Positions 17,312 through 25,656 of a stretch of DNA of 64,000 nucleotides are shown in pieces. Each line of letters opens with the position of its first letter. The first letter of the stretch is position 1. The DNA is from Mesorhizobium huakuii (lineage in GTDB: Bacteria; Pseudomonadota; Alphaproteobacteria; Rhizobiales; Rhizobiaceae). The notes beneath the pieces were generated by a model. It saw nothing but the letters and a program-made list of their open reading frames with translations, searched no databases and was not told the DNA's origin. Made by a program: the position numbers and the translations under genes. Location of the stretch: positions 4,832,001 through 4,896,000 of the forward strand of contig NZ_CP050296.1 in the NCBI RefSeq assembly GCF_014189455.1, given 5' to 3'.

Positions 17312-17344
17312 CATGGCGGCCAGGGCAATCTCCTGGTCGCCATG
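17312..17344. terminator. Hairpin downstream of the SnoaL-like gene (possible terminator)
   Basis: Thirteen-bp stem with one mismatch, CATGGCGGCCAGG (17312-17324) with CCTGGTCGCCATG (17332-17344), and a 7-nt loop. A T-run (CATTTTTC) follows only on the minus strand, so on the plus strand it would be a weak or factor-dependent terminator. Confidence 0.45.
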
Positions 17345-17518
17345 TGGCGCTCAAATCGTCTTCACATGCTAGGCAGCTGGTCGGCCACCGTGCCCCAGTC
17401 ATCGAAGCCCATTTCTAGCCTGAAAATTCCGCGGTTGCGGGCCTGCGCGCTGGCAAAGCGGGGAGGGCGGTTTTAGGCTGTGCGACGGATTCGGCTGTCA
17501 GCCCAAGGAAAGCGCGCT

Positions 17519-17869
17519 TTGACGATCACCATTTATGGCATCACCACCTGCGACACGGTCAAGAAGGCGCGCGTCTGGCTAGAGAGCCACGGCGCGCCCT
17601 ATCGCTTCCACGATTTCCGTGCGGAGGGGCTGGACGCGAAGCGGCTCGATGGCTGGGTCGGCAAGGTCGGCTGGGAAAAGCTGCTCAACAAGGGCAGCAC
17701 GACGTTCCGCGAATTGGCGGATGCAGACAAGCAATCGCTCGATGAGAAGAAGGCCAAGGCGCTGATGCTGGCCAAGCCGACAATGGTCAAGCGGCCGGTG
17801 CTTGAGGTGGGTGACAGTGTTCTGGTTGGGTTCAAGTCGGAGGATTATGAGCAGGTGGTGGGGAAGTAG
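17519..17869 (+). CDS. ArsC/Spx family reductase-like protein (YffB type)
   Basis: 116 aa. The start is a TTG at 17519, with AGGA 9 nt upstream; the upstream GTG 17480 adds residues not expected in the family. The thioredoxin-like fold starts ITIYGITTCDTVKKARVWLE. A single active-site cysteine in T-T-C-D lacks the resolving cysteine of classical arsenate reductases. KVGWEKLLNKGSTTFREL and MVKRPVLEVGD match the YffB subgroup, whose cellular function is unclear (possibly glutathione-dependent thiol reduction). Monocistronic, followed by a palindromic repeat. Confidence 0.88.
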   Translation: MTITIYGITTCDTVKKARVWLESHGAPYRFHDFRAEGLDAKRLDGWVGKVGWEKLLNKGSTTFRELADADKQSLDEKKAKALMLAKPTMVKRPVLEVGDSVLVGFKSEDYEQVVGK

Positions 17870-17898
17870 AGCAAACCTTCGCCCCGTCGCGTTCCTTC

Positions 17899-18060
17899 GC
17901 GCCCCCCTCTGTCCTGCCGGACATCTCCCCCACGAGGGGGGAGATGGATATCGTCGCCGATTTCGCCAATCGCCGACGTTGCAGGATTGGGCAAAGCGCC
18001 GAAACTGCTGATCTCCCCCCTCGTGGGGGGAGATGGCCGGCAGGCCAGAGGGGGGCGCTG
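17899..18060. repeat. Interspersed palindromic repeat (large type)
   Basis: Inverted repeat between two convergent genes. The left arm begins GCGCCCCCCTCTGTCCTGCC and runs into ACATCTCCCCCACGAGG. The right arm is ATCTCCCCCCTCGTGGGG followed by GGCCGGCAGGCCAGAGGGGG. Each arm can fold on itself. Same family as 35147-35382. Confidence 0.75.
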
Positions 18061-18090
18061 TCCCGCCGGCCTCAGGAAGTTCCGGCCGCC

Positions 18091-18444
18091 TCAACGCCCG
18101 CGCAGATACCCCGCCAGCGCCACCGCATTGTTGTGCACCTCATCGTGCGCACCGTAGAGCAGCGTCACCTTGCCGTGGCCGAGCAGGCCGCGCAGTTGCG
18201 TCACCGCCTCTTCATTCCCGTCCAGCTCAGCGCCGTACCGCTTCTGAAACTCCGCCCAGCGCTTCGGCTCATGTCCGAACCATTTTCGCAGCTCGTCGCT
18301 CGGCGCGATCTCCTTCAGCCACAGCGCCAGCGCGGCATGCTCCTTGCTGACGCCGCGCGGCCAGATGCGATCGACAAGCACCCGCTGCCCGTCCTCGGCA
18401 GCAGGTGGTGCGTAGACTCGCTTAACCGCGATGTCGAAGGCCAC
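18091..18444 (-). CDS. DUF488 family protein
   Basis: 117 aa. The whole length matches the DUF488 family: N-terminal IAVKRVYAPPAAEDGQRVLVDRIWPRGVSKE, central WFGHEPKRWAEFQKRY and C-terminal VTLLYGAHDEVHNNAVAL. The function of this family is undefined; it is predicted cytoplasmic. It starts 22 bp after the aminopeptidase stop (18467), on the same strand, so it is probably the last gene of a LysR-aminopeptidase-DUF488 transcription unit. Confidence 0.88.
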   Translation of the reverse strand: MAFDIAVKRVYAPPAAEDGQRVLVDRIWPRGVSKEHAALALWLKEIAPSDELRKWFGHEPKRWAEFQKRYGAELDGNEEAVTQLRGLLGHGKVTLLYGAHDEVHNNAVALAGYLRGR

Positions 18445-18466
18445 CGGACCCTCCGCAACTCTGCCC

Positions 18467-19723
18467 TCAGGCCCACTCGCCCTTGTGCATCACCGGCACG
18501 CGGCTGCCGTCCTTGTGGACGCCGTCGATGTCGATCTTGTCCGAGCCGATCATCCAGTCGATGTGGATAAAACTCTTGTTGCCGCCGCGCGCGGCGATCT
18601 CGTCCTGGCTGAGCGAGGCGCCGTCGACGAAGCACTTCGAATAGCACTGGCCGAGCGCGATGTGGCAGGCGGCGTTTTCGTCGAACAGCGTGTTGAAGAA
18701 CAACAGGCCGCTGGCCGAGATCGGCGAGGAATGCGGCACCAGCGCCACTTCGCCAAGACGGCGCGCTCCCTCATCGGTGTCGAGCACCTTCTTCAGCACA
18801 TCCTCGCCCTTCGAAGCCTTGGCCTCGACGATCCTGCCTTCCTCGAAACGCACCGAGATCTCGTCGATCAGCGTGCCCTGGTAGGAGAGCGGCTTGGTCG
18901 AGGAGACGTGGCCTTCGACCCGCCTGGCATGCGGTGTGGTGAAGACCTCCTCGGTCGGGATGTTGGGATTGCAGGTGATGCCGTTCTTGGCGGTCGAGGC
19001 GCCGCCCATCCATTCATGGCCATCCGCCAGTCCGACCGTCAGGTCGGTGCCCGGTCCGGTGAAATGCAGGGCGTGGAAATTATGGCCGTTCAGCCATTCG
19101 GTGCGGCCGCGCAGCGCAGCATTATGCGCCTTCCAGTTGCCGATCGGGTCTTCCACGTCGACTCGCGAAGCGGCGAAGATGGCATCGGCGAGCTTGGCCA
19201 CCGCGACGTCGTCGGCGTCCTCGGGAAACACCTGCTTGGCCCAGGCGAGGTCCGGATAGGCGACGATGTTCCAGTTGATGTCGAAGCCGGTGATCTTTTC
19301 CAGCGCCGGCTGGTAGGCCATCGAATTCGCCTTGTTGGCGCGCGCCACTTTCGCCGGGTCCTGCGCCGACAGCAGCGATGGATCCTCGCCGCGCACGGCA
19401 AGCCTGGCCGCATTGTTGGAAAAAGCCTTCGCCATGCCTTCATAGAGCCAGCCGGCGGCGTGGTCGAAACCGGCGTCCGCCCCGAAGCGGTAGCGCGCCA
19501 GCGTCATCTCGTCGTCGTTGAAGATCGGCGTCACCAGCCCGGCTCCGGCCTTGTAGGCGTGCTCGACGATGCGCCTGGTCAGCGGCAGGGCCGCGATCGA
19601 CGAGGTCAGCACCAGATCCTGTCCCCGTTGCAATTGCAGCCCGACCTTGATGGCGACTTCCGCCAGCCTGTCGAGTTTCACCGGGTCGATCGTTGCGGAA
19701 ACGCCGCGCGAATGTGTGGTCAT
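18467..19723 (-). CDS. M29 family aminopeptidase (aminopeptidase T/S type)
   Basis: 418 aa. Thermophilic-type metallo-aminopeptidases of family M29 have this length and these motifs: IPTEEVFTTPHARRVEGHV (metal-binding E and H), LGEVALVPHSSPIS with a further E and H, and NSFIHIDWMIG-like GGNKSFIHIDWMIGSD near the end. It is cytoplasmic, with no signal. The ATG at 19723 overlaps the stop of the upstream LysR gene (ATGA), an unusual same-strand coupling of a LysR regulator with its neighbour. Substrate peptides are unknown. Confidence 0.9.
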   Translation of the reverse strand: MTTHSRGVSATIDPVKLDRLAEVAIKVGLQLQRGQDLVLTSSIAALPLTRRIVEHAYKAGAGLVTPIFNDDEMTLARYRFGADAGFDHAAGWLYEGMAKAFSNNAARLAVRGEDPSLLSAQDPAKVARANKANSMAYQPALEKITGFDINWNIVAYPDLAWAKQVFPEDADDVAVAKLADAIFAASRVDVEDPIGNWKAHNAALRGRTEWLNGHNFHALHFTGPGTDLTVGLADGHEWMGGASTAKNGITCNPNIPTEEVFTTPHARRVEGHVSSTKPLSYQGTLIDEISVRFEEGRIVEAKASKGEDVLKKVLDTDEGARRLGEVALVPHSSPISASGLLFFNTLFDENAACHIALGQCYSKCFVDGASLSQDEIAARGGNKSFIHIDWMIGSDKIDIDGVHKDGSRVPVMHKGEWA

Positions 19724-20712
19724 GATCCTGCCTGCCGTCGTTGGATATCTTCTTCTACATAGACCGGCGCCATGGTGCTTTCCACCTCGATCGCGCCACC
19801 GGGGCCCGTGGTTGCCGATCCGAACTGCGCCATCGTCGCCGCGATCTCTTCCTTGATCCAGGCCTTGAAGTCCCGGACCTTGCGGCTCTCCGTCTTGGCC
19901 GACGCTGTCACCAGCCAATAGCCGAGCCCGCTCTGGGCGCGGATTCCGAACGGCGCCACCAGCCGGCCGTCGGCCAGCGCATCCGCCGTCAGCAACTGCC
20001 AGCCCAGCATCACACCATGGCCGGCAATCGCCGATTCCAGGCACAGCATCGGATCGGTGAAGCGTGCGCCTTTCTGGAAAGTGACGGGTGGAACACCGGC
20101 TGCGGCAAACCAGCTTTCCCAGTTGATCATCGCCCGCTCGTCAGTGATGGCGCAGGTCTGGGCAAGGTCCTCGATCGAACTCAGTTTCTTGGCGATGTCA
20201 GGGGCGCAGACCGGGAAGACCTCCTGCGCCAGGAGCAGTTCCGCTTGCCCGCCCGGCCATTTGCCGTCGCCAAGCCGGATGGCGATGTCGATGTCGGAAT
20301 GATCGAGATTGGCCAGCCGCACCGACGCGTCGATGCGCAGCAGCACGTTGGGATGCCGGTCGAAGTGACGCGATAGTCGCGGCAGCAGCCATTTCGAAGC
20401 GAAGGCCGGTGCCGCCGAGACGACCAATGTGCATTGCGTCGCCTCGTCGGCCAGCGCCACGGCCTGGGCAAGCTCGCGAAATCCAGCACCAAGGCGGGCC
20501 GCGAAGACGGCGCCGAATTCGGTCAGCACCAGACCGCTCGCGGTGCGCTCGAACAGCGCCTGGCCAAGCTGCTTTTCAGTGCGGCTGATCTGCTGGCTGA
20601 CGGCGCTGACGGAAACGTTGAGCTCGCCGGCGGCCGCTGCAAGCGAGCCGAGACGGGCAACGGTTTCGACGGCGCGAAGGCCGTTGAGATGGACGCGGTT
20701 GAGCATGGCCAT
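19720..20712 (-). CDS. LysR family transcriptional regulator (GcvA-like)
   Basis: 330 aa from ATG 20712; an alternative ATG is 6 bp in. The N-terminal winged HTH is LNGLRAVETVARLGSLAAAAGELNVSVSAVSQQISRTEKQLG (residues about 7-50), followed by the type-2 PBP effector domain with the SIEDL..INWESW segment typical of GcvA-like members. The C-terminus has an extra tail of about 25 residues. It overlaps the M29 aminopeptidase start by 4 bp. A small gene (20808) is divergent from it, and their 95-bp shared gap is the likely autoregulatory site. Confidence 0.9.
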   Translation of the reverse strand: MAMLNRVHLNGLRAVETVARLGSLAAAAGELNVSVSAVSQQISRTEKQLGQALFERTASGLVLTEFGAVFAARLGAGFRELAQAVALADEATQCTLVVSAAPAFASKWLLPRLSRHFDRHPNVLLRIDASVRLANLDHSDIDIAIRLGDGKWPGGQAELLLAQEVFPVCAPDIAKKLSSIEDLAQTCAITDERAMINWESWFAAAGVPPVTFQKGARFTDPMLCLESAIAGHGVMLGWQLLTADALADGRLVAPFGIRAQSGLGYWLVTASAKTESRKVRDFKAWIKEEIAATMAQFGSATTGPGGAIEVESTMAPVYVEEDIQRRQAGS

Positions 20713-20807
20713 TTGAGATTTTCTAAACTGCTCCAGCCGAAATCTCAATTGAAAGACGCGCCGAAACGGCAGATTTTGTCGATGGGAGCCAGACCCGTGG
20801 AGCCAGA

Positions 20808-21032
20808 ATGTTAAGGCTGTTGTCATCGCTGAAGGTTCTGTTCGCCGTGGGCACGCCGTCGGGGTCGCGCTCGCAGGGCGATACGCAGACGTGGCTGACC
20901 GATCCGCTGTCGCATCCCGTGCTGAACACCATGTCGGAGCGCGAACTTGGCGACGTGCCGTTCAGGCTGACGGCGCGCCGGACGGTGCACGAGACCGCTT
21001 CCTTGCATGCCGGTTTCGGTGGGCGCTGCTGA
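20808..21032 (+). CDS. Small hypothetical protein, 74 aa
   Basis: Start ATG 20808 with GGAG 5 nt upstream. I do not recognise a family with certainty. The segment DPLSHPVLNTMSERELGDVPF resembles the short R-E-L-x-D motifs of small rhizobial DUF1127-like proteins, but the arginine-rich tail is missing. No membrane helix is present. It is divergent from the LysR gene, whose promoter region it shares, so it may be that regulator's target. Confidence 0.5.
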   Translation: MLRLLSSLKVLFAVGTPSGSRSQGDTQTWLTDPLSHPVLNTMSERELGDVPFRLTARRTVHETASLHAGFGGRC

Positions 21033-21148
21033 ACGCACTTCACGCTTTCGGGCTTAAGGAAAGAGTCGAGGCGAGCGGGTCGCCTTGTGGCGCTGGCCCA
21101 ACAGATGGCTGATTGTTTCAGCGATCCCTGCATTTATTGTGCGCTGCA

Positions 21149-22306
21149 ATGACATCGGCCTCAACAGCGCTGCGTTTCACCCTCGCCGGCATGATCGCCA
21201 TGGCGGTCGCCATGGGCATCGGCCGCTTCGTCTACACGCCGATCCTGCCCGGCATGATGGAAGAGCTGCATCTGTCGCCGGCCAATGCCGGATGGATCGC
21301 TTCCGCCAATTATCTCGGCTACCTCGTCGGCGCGTTTGCTGCGGCGGGCGGTTGGGCGCATGGGCGCGAGCATCTGCTGATGCTGGCTGGTCTCGGTGCC
21401 AGCACCGTCCTGGCCGCGCTGATGGGGCTGACCGACGCGATGGTCGCCTTTCTCGTCATCCGCTTTCTGGCCGGTCTGGCCAGCGCCTTCGTCATGGTCT
21501 TCATGGCCAGCATCGTTTTCAGCCATATCAATGCTGCCGGTCGTGGCGATCTGCAGGCCTGGCATTTTGGCGGCGTTGGCCTCGGCATCGCGATCTCGGC
21601 GGCGATGATGGCGGTGCTGGTCACCGAGCACGCCGGCTGGGCGGCGGGCTGGCTGTGGTCGGCGGCGATTTCGGCGTGTGGCTTCGTCGTCGTGGCGCTG
21701 CTGGCCAACGAAGGCCCGCTCGCCAACGGTGAAGCCATACGTGAGCCGGCGCTGCCGAAAGGCCGGTCGCTGATGAAGGTCATCGTCGCCTATGGTCTGT
21801 TCGGGTTTGGTTATGTGGTGACGGCAACATTCCTGGTCGCCATCGTCCGCCAAGGTGGCGGCAGCCGCGTCTTCGAGGCCATGGTGTGGCTGGTCGCCGG
21901 CCTTGCCGGTTTTCCCTCGACCTGGCTGTGGCAGAAGATTGCCGGACGGATCGGGCTCTACGCCGCCTATGCGCTGGCATGTTTCATCGAAGTGATCGGC
22001 GTTACCGCCAGCGTGGCGCTTGGCGGATATTTAGGGCCACTGCTGGGCGGTCTGTTGCTCGGCGGCACTTTCATCGCCATCACGGCACTTGGCTTGCAGG
22101 CCGCGCGGCAGCAGGCGCCAAAGGCGCCCCGGCGCATCTTTGCCTTGATGACGGCGTCGTTCGGCCTAGGCCAGATCATCGGGCCGATCGCCGCCGGCCT
22201 TTTGGCGCAAATGTCAGGCGATTTCTTCCTCGCTTCGATCGTCGCTGCGGCCATGCTGGTGGTCTCCGGCGCCATCACATGGTCGGCCGCGCCAAAATCG
22301 CCATGA
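21149..22306 (+). CDS. YbfB/YjiJ family MFS transporter
   Basis: 385 aa from ATG 21149, with twelve hydrophobic segments. The first helix pair contains GMIAMAVAMGIGRFVYTPILPGM, the G-R-F-x-Y-T-P-I-L-P signature of the YbfB/YjiJ group. The loop AAGGWAHGREHLL follows helix 2. These are putative exporters with undefined substrates. No good ribosome site is visible; a TTG at 21113 gives a 12-residue longer protein. It stands alone between the small gene at 20808 and bacA. Confidence 0.85.
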   Translation: MTSASTALRFTLAGMIAMAVAMGIGRFVYTPILPGMMEELHLSPANAGWIASANYLGYLVGAFAAAGGWAHGREHLLMLAGLGASTVLAALMGLTDAMVAFLVIRFLAGLASAFVMVFMASIVFSHINAAGRGDLQAWHFGGVGLGIAISAAMMAVLVTEHAGWAAGWLWSAAISACGFVVVALLANEGPLANGEAIREPALPKGRSLMKVIVAYGLFGFGYVVTATFLVAIVRQGGGSRVFEAMVWLVAGLAGFPSTWLWQKIAGRIGLYAAYALACFIEVIGVTASVALGGYLGPLLGGLLLGGTFIAITALGLQAARQQAPKAPRRIFALMTASFGLGQIIGPIAAGLLAQMSGDFFLASIVAAAMLVVSGAITWSAAPKSP

Positions 22307-22419
22307 TTTGTGGTCTTGCTCTGCACCGGGTGTCGGGCAGGCATTTTCTTTCCCCTAATGTGTGACTTTATGCCCGCCGAAGTCAGCTGATTTGCCCATC
22401 AAGCAAGGAATTCACCACA

Positions 22420-23679
22420 GTGTTCGTATCCTTCTTCCCGCAGCCGAAGCTGTTTTTCAGTTCGGCCGCTATCTGGAGCCTTGCGGCAATCCTGTTCTGG
22501 TTTTTCGGCGGAGAGCAACTGGGGGCCGTTTTCGGGATGCCGCCAGCCGCCGCCGACGCGCCACCGATCATCGGCATCGCCATCCTCTTATCGAAGCCGT
22601 TTCTGTGGTTCTATCTCTACTTCGCGTTTTGCGTGCTCGTCTTCTACGCTTTCTGGAGCTGGTATTCGCCGCATCCTTGGCAGCGCTGGTCGATCCTGAT
22701 GACGGCGGTCATCCTGTTCTTCATCTATTTCAATGTGCAGGTCAGCGTCGCCGTCAACGCCTGGTACGGACCCTTCTTCGACTATGTGCAAGGCCTGATG
22801 TCTGGGACCGGAAAATCGACCAACGGTGAATTCTACACCGGACTGGCCGATTTTTCCTGGCTCGCGCTGGTCGGCATGAATGTGCAGGTGGTCAACGCCT
22901 TCATCGTCAGCCACTGGATCTTCCGCTGGCGCACGGCGATGAACAATTATTTCATCGAGAACTGGGGCAGGCTGCGCCATATCGAGGGCGCTTCGCAGCG
23001 TATCCAGGAAGATACGATGCGGTTCTCGCAGATCATGGAGGATCTCGGCTCCAGCTTCGTCCAGTCGATCATGACCCTGATCGCTTTCCTGCCGGTCATG
23101 ATTCAGTTGCAGGCCCATATCAGCGAATTGCCGATCATCGGCGCTGTCCCGCAGCCCCTGGTGGTCGCGGCACTTGCCTGGTGTCTGTTCGGCACGATCT
23201 CAGTGATGATTGCCGGGCTGAAGCTTCCGGGGCTGCAGTTCCGTAACCAGCGCGTCGAAGCCGCTTACCGGAAGGAGCTGGTTTACGGCGAAGACCATGC
23301 GGATAGGGCGCAACCCGCGACCACTGCCGAGCTGTTCGCCAATGTCCGGCACAATTATTTCAGGCTCTATTTCCACTACATCTATTTCAACGTTGTCCGG
23401 TACACCTACCTTCAGGCAGACAACATTTTCTCGCTGCTGATCCTGGGTCCGTCGCTGGTTGCACACAAGATAACCTTCGGCGCGCTGAACCAGATCTCGA
23501 ACGCATTCGGCAAGGTGACAGGTTCGCTGCAGTTCCTGCTCACCTCCTGGTCGACCATCGTCGAGCTGCAGTCGGTCCACAAGCGCCTGCGCGCCTTCGA
23601 AGCGACGCTGCAAGGCGAGCCGTTGCCTGATATCGACCAGCGCTACCTGGCAAGGCAGGGTGCCGAAGATCCGACCTAA
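22420..23679 (+). CDS. bacA: SbmA/BacA family peptide transporter
   Basis: 419 aa from GTG 22420, with AAGGA upstream. Full-length SbmA_BacA domain: repeated aromatic-rich helices (FLWFYLYFAFCVLVFYAFWSWY), the VNAWYGPFFDYVQ segment, and the conserved WRTAMNNYF and IEGASQRIQEDTMRFS after helix 4. These proton-driven homodimeric proteins import proline-rich and cysteine-rich peptides and affect very-long-chain fatty acid content of lipid A. In some rhizobia BacA protects bacteroids against plant NCR peptides. It is monocistronic here. A role in symbiosis is an inference from the family, not from the locus. Confidence 0.9.
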   Translation: MFVSFFPQPKLFFSSAAIWSLAAILFWFFGGEQLGAVFGMPPAAADAPPIIGIAILLSKPFLWFYLYFAFCVLVFYAFWSWYSPHPWQRWSILMTAVILFFIYFNVQVSVAVNAWYGPFFDYVQGLMSGTGKSTNGEFYTGLADFSWLALVGMNVQVVNAFIVSHWIFRWRTAMNNYFIENWGRLRHIEGASQRIQEDTMRFSQIMEDLGSSFVQSIMTLIAFLPVMIQLQAHISELPIIGAVPQPLVVAALAWCLFGTISVMIAGLKLPGLQFRNQRVEAAYRKELVYGEDHADRAQPATTAELFANVRHNYFRLYFHYIYFNVVRYTYLQADNIFSLLILGPSLVAHKITFGALNQISNAFGKVTGSLQFLLTSWSTIVELQSVHKRLRAFEATLQGEPLPDIDQRYLARQGAEDPT

Positions 23680-23709
23680 GAAAAACTTGATGCGAACCGG
23701 GTTGGCGGC

Positions 23710-24711
23710 TTAGCCGCCAACCGAAGCCTGCTTGGCATCCTGCCGCGAAATGTAGTCGCGAAAACTGATGCATTCGACATCGGCTTTGACGCAGACCTCG
23801 CCGGCGAAGCGCTCCAGCGCGTTCCAGTAGGCGCCGTCATTCATCAGCGTGAAGTGGAGGCCGAGTTCCAGCGGAATGCGCTTGCCCTGATACTGAGTGT
23901 CGAAGGCGGCGCGAAACGCCTGATAGGTCCGATCGGCGAACTCGCCCGCCTTGCTCGGCCGCTCGAAGCCGCCGGAATGCCTGACATAGAGATTGTAGTC
24001 CATGGCGATCACCGGCCTGGAATTCGGACCTTCCGGGATCTGCGGCAGTGAAAAACGGGTGATGCCGCCGACGGTCGGCGGCAGGGCAGGGCCTTGTGAA
24101 ACGCCGCTGGCGTCGAACCGGTAGCCGGCGGCGGGTAAGGCCTCGTAAAGCGCCTTGCCTGCCGACAGGTATGGCGCGCGGAAACCGACCACCGCATGCC
24201 GCGCGAAATCGCGCCAGCCTTCAGGCTCCGGCGCAACGCCGTTGATCGCATAGGCGTTCTCTAAAATGTGCTCGAACGAGGCGAACTCTTTCAGCCAGTC
24301 GGCCTTGCTCCAATCCTTGCCGTCGAAATGGCCACAGGCGTGGCTGGCGATATCGTGGCCCTCATGCGCGGCAAGGCCGATCTGTTCGAGCCGATCGGCG
24401 ACTTCCTGCTTCGAGGCGGCAAAGCCGATGTTCGATTTGCCTGATGTCTTCCCGGGCGCGATGTATTCCTTGCGTGTCTCAGGCGACAGCAGGAAGACGC
24501 AAGAGAGAAAATAGGTGAAATGCGCGCCGGTGCGCTGTGCCAGCGCGCGGCTGCGCTTCCACTGCGAGATGTCGCGGGCGCTGTCGAACGAGATGATGAC
24601 CACCTGCTTCGGCTTTACCGGCATTGGTGGCGCGGGAGGATCGGCCTGAACCGCGCCGGCAGTGGCCAGCGAGGCAAGCGCAAACGCAACAACGCGAGAC
24701 AAACAAGGCAT
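23710..24711 (-). CDS. Exported polysaccharide deacetylase family protein
   Basis: 333 aa from ATG 24711. The signal peptide is MPCLSRVVAFALASLATAGAVQA, cleaved before DPPAPP. The NodB-like domain has VVIISFDSARD (catalytic Asp region) and the metal motif HEGHDIASHACGH (H-x3-H type) near residue 120. The later segment contains R in GFRAPYLSAG and H in LGLHFTLMN. Family members deacetylate chitin- or peptidoglycan-like sugars. The upstream gap (24712-24927) contains a GTTTGCCC palindrome. Its substrate is unknown. Confidence 0.85.
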   Translation of the reverse strand: MPCLSRVVAFALASLATAGAVQADPPAPPMPVKPKQVVIISFDSARDISQWKRSRALAQRTGAHFTYFLSCVFLLSPETRKEYIAPGKTSGKSNIGFAASKQEVADRLEQIGLAAHEGHDIASHACGHFDGKDWSKADWLKEFASFEHILENAYAINGVAPEPEGWRDFARHAVVGFRAPYLSAGKALYEALPAAGYRFDASGVSQGPALPPTVGGITRFSLPQIPEGPNSRPVIAMDYNLYVRHSGGFERPSKAGEFADRTYQAFRAAFDTQYQGKRIPLELGLHFTLMNDGAYWNALERFAGEVCVKADVECISFRDYISRQDAKQASVGG

Positions 24712-24927
24712 CGGCAAACTTACAGGCTCCTGGCGGTCAGCAAGCCGGCTATCCCCGAAATGTGGCGTGGGTGCGATTGGGCTTTCTGCCGGTTTGCCCG
24801 GGGCAAACATCCGTTTGCCCCGGGGGATTAGGCGATTTTCGGCGTGAACCCCTTCCATGCCGACAAAATTTCGCTAAAACGCGGGCTCATGAGCCGCCCC
24901 GGCCCGGGGCAAAAGTGGTTTTGATTG

Positions 24928-25593
24928 ATGTCCGACGACAGTTTTATCCGTGAAGTCAACGACGAGATGCGCCGCGACCAAGCGCAGAAGCTGTGGGACC
25001 GTTTCGGCCCGGCCTTGCTTGTCATTGCGATCCTGGTGGTGGTCGGCACCGCCGCTTTCGTCGGCTATCGCTATTGGGACGAGACGCGCGCCAACCGCTC
25101 CGGCGATGCCTTCTCGCAGGCGCTGAAGCTTGCCAATGACGGCAAGAACGACGATGCGCTGGCCGCGCTCGATCAGCTGGAGAAGGATGGCTACGGCGCC
25201 TATCCGCTGCTCGCCCGCATGCGCGCCGCCACCGTCAAAGCGAGCAAGGGTGACACCGATGCCGCCGTCAAGGATTTCGACGAAGTCGCCGCCGACACCG
25301 CCATCCCCCAGGGCATTCGCGACATGGCGCGGCTCAGGGCGGCGCTCCTGCTCGTCGATCACGGCTCCTTCGCCGACGTGTCCAGCCGCGTCGAGGCGCT
25401 GACATCGGACACCAACACGCTGCGCCACACCGCGCGTGAGGCGCTCGGCCTTGCCGCCTGGAAGGAAGGCAAGACCCAGGACGCGCTGAAGCTGTTCGAC
25501 CAGATCGCCGCCGATGATGGCGCCCCGCGCAACACCCGCGAGCGGGCAACGCTGATGTCCGAGCTGATCCGCGGCTCTGGCAATGCCTCGTAA
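24928..25593 (+). CDS. YfgM-like membrane-anchored TPR protein
   Basis: 221 aa. A cytoplasmic head MSDDSFIREVNDEMRRDQAQKLW is followed by one membrane helix (ALLVIAILVVVGTAAFVGYRYW) and a tetratricopeptide-like periplasmic domain. This is the architecture of YfgM (an ancillary SecYEG/PpiD factor). As in many proteobacteria it sits directly before der (63 bp). It also resembles DUF2659-type proteins. ATG 24928 is preferred over the TTG at 24925. Confidence 0.85.
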   Translation: MSDDSFIREVNDEMRRDQAQKLWDRFGPALLVIAILVVVGTAAFVGYRYWDETRANRSGDAFSQALKLANDGKNDDALAALDQLEKDGYGAYPLLARMRAATVKASKGDTDAAVKDFDEVAADTAIPQGIRDMARLRAALLLVDHGSFADVSSRVEALTSDTNTLRHTAREALGLAAWKEGKTQDALKLFDQIAADDGAPRNTRERATLMSELIRGSGNAS

Positions 25594-25642
25594 ATGCATG
25601 TCGCCCAAAAGTGTGCAGCGGTTTTGGGACAACGACATGCAT
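25594..25642. repeat. Short interspersed palindrome (ATGCATGTCG...CGACATGCAT)
   Basis: 49-bp near-perfect palindrome with outer arms ATGCATGTCG/CGACATGCAT and inner arms CCCAAAA/TTTTGGG around GTGTGCAGCGG. It lies in the gap between the YfgM-like gene and der. Copies of the same family are at 40937-40984 and 47129-47176; a related form is at 51011-51059. Confidence 0.85.
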
Positions 25643-25656
25643 GATTGTAGGACCGT

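Noticed and set aside
17312..17344. Minus-strand terminator of an unseen gene
   Set aside because: The T-run is on the minus side, but there is no minus-strand gene upstream of it until 18091; I kept it only as a weak hairpin.
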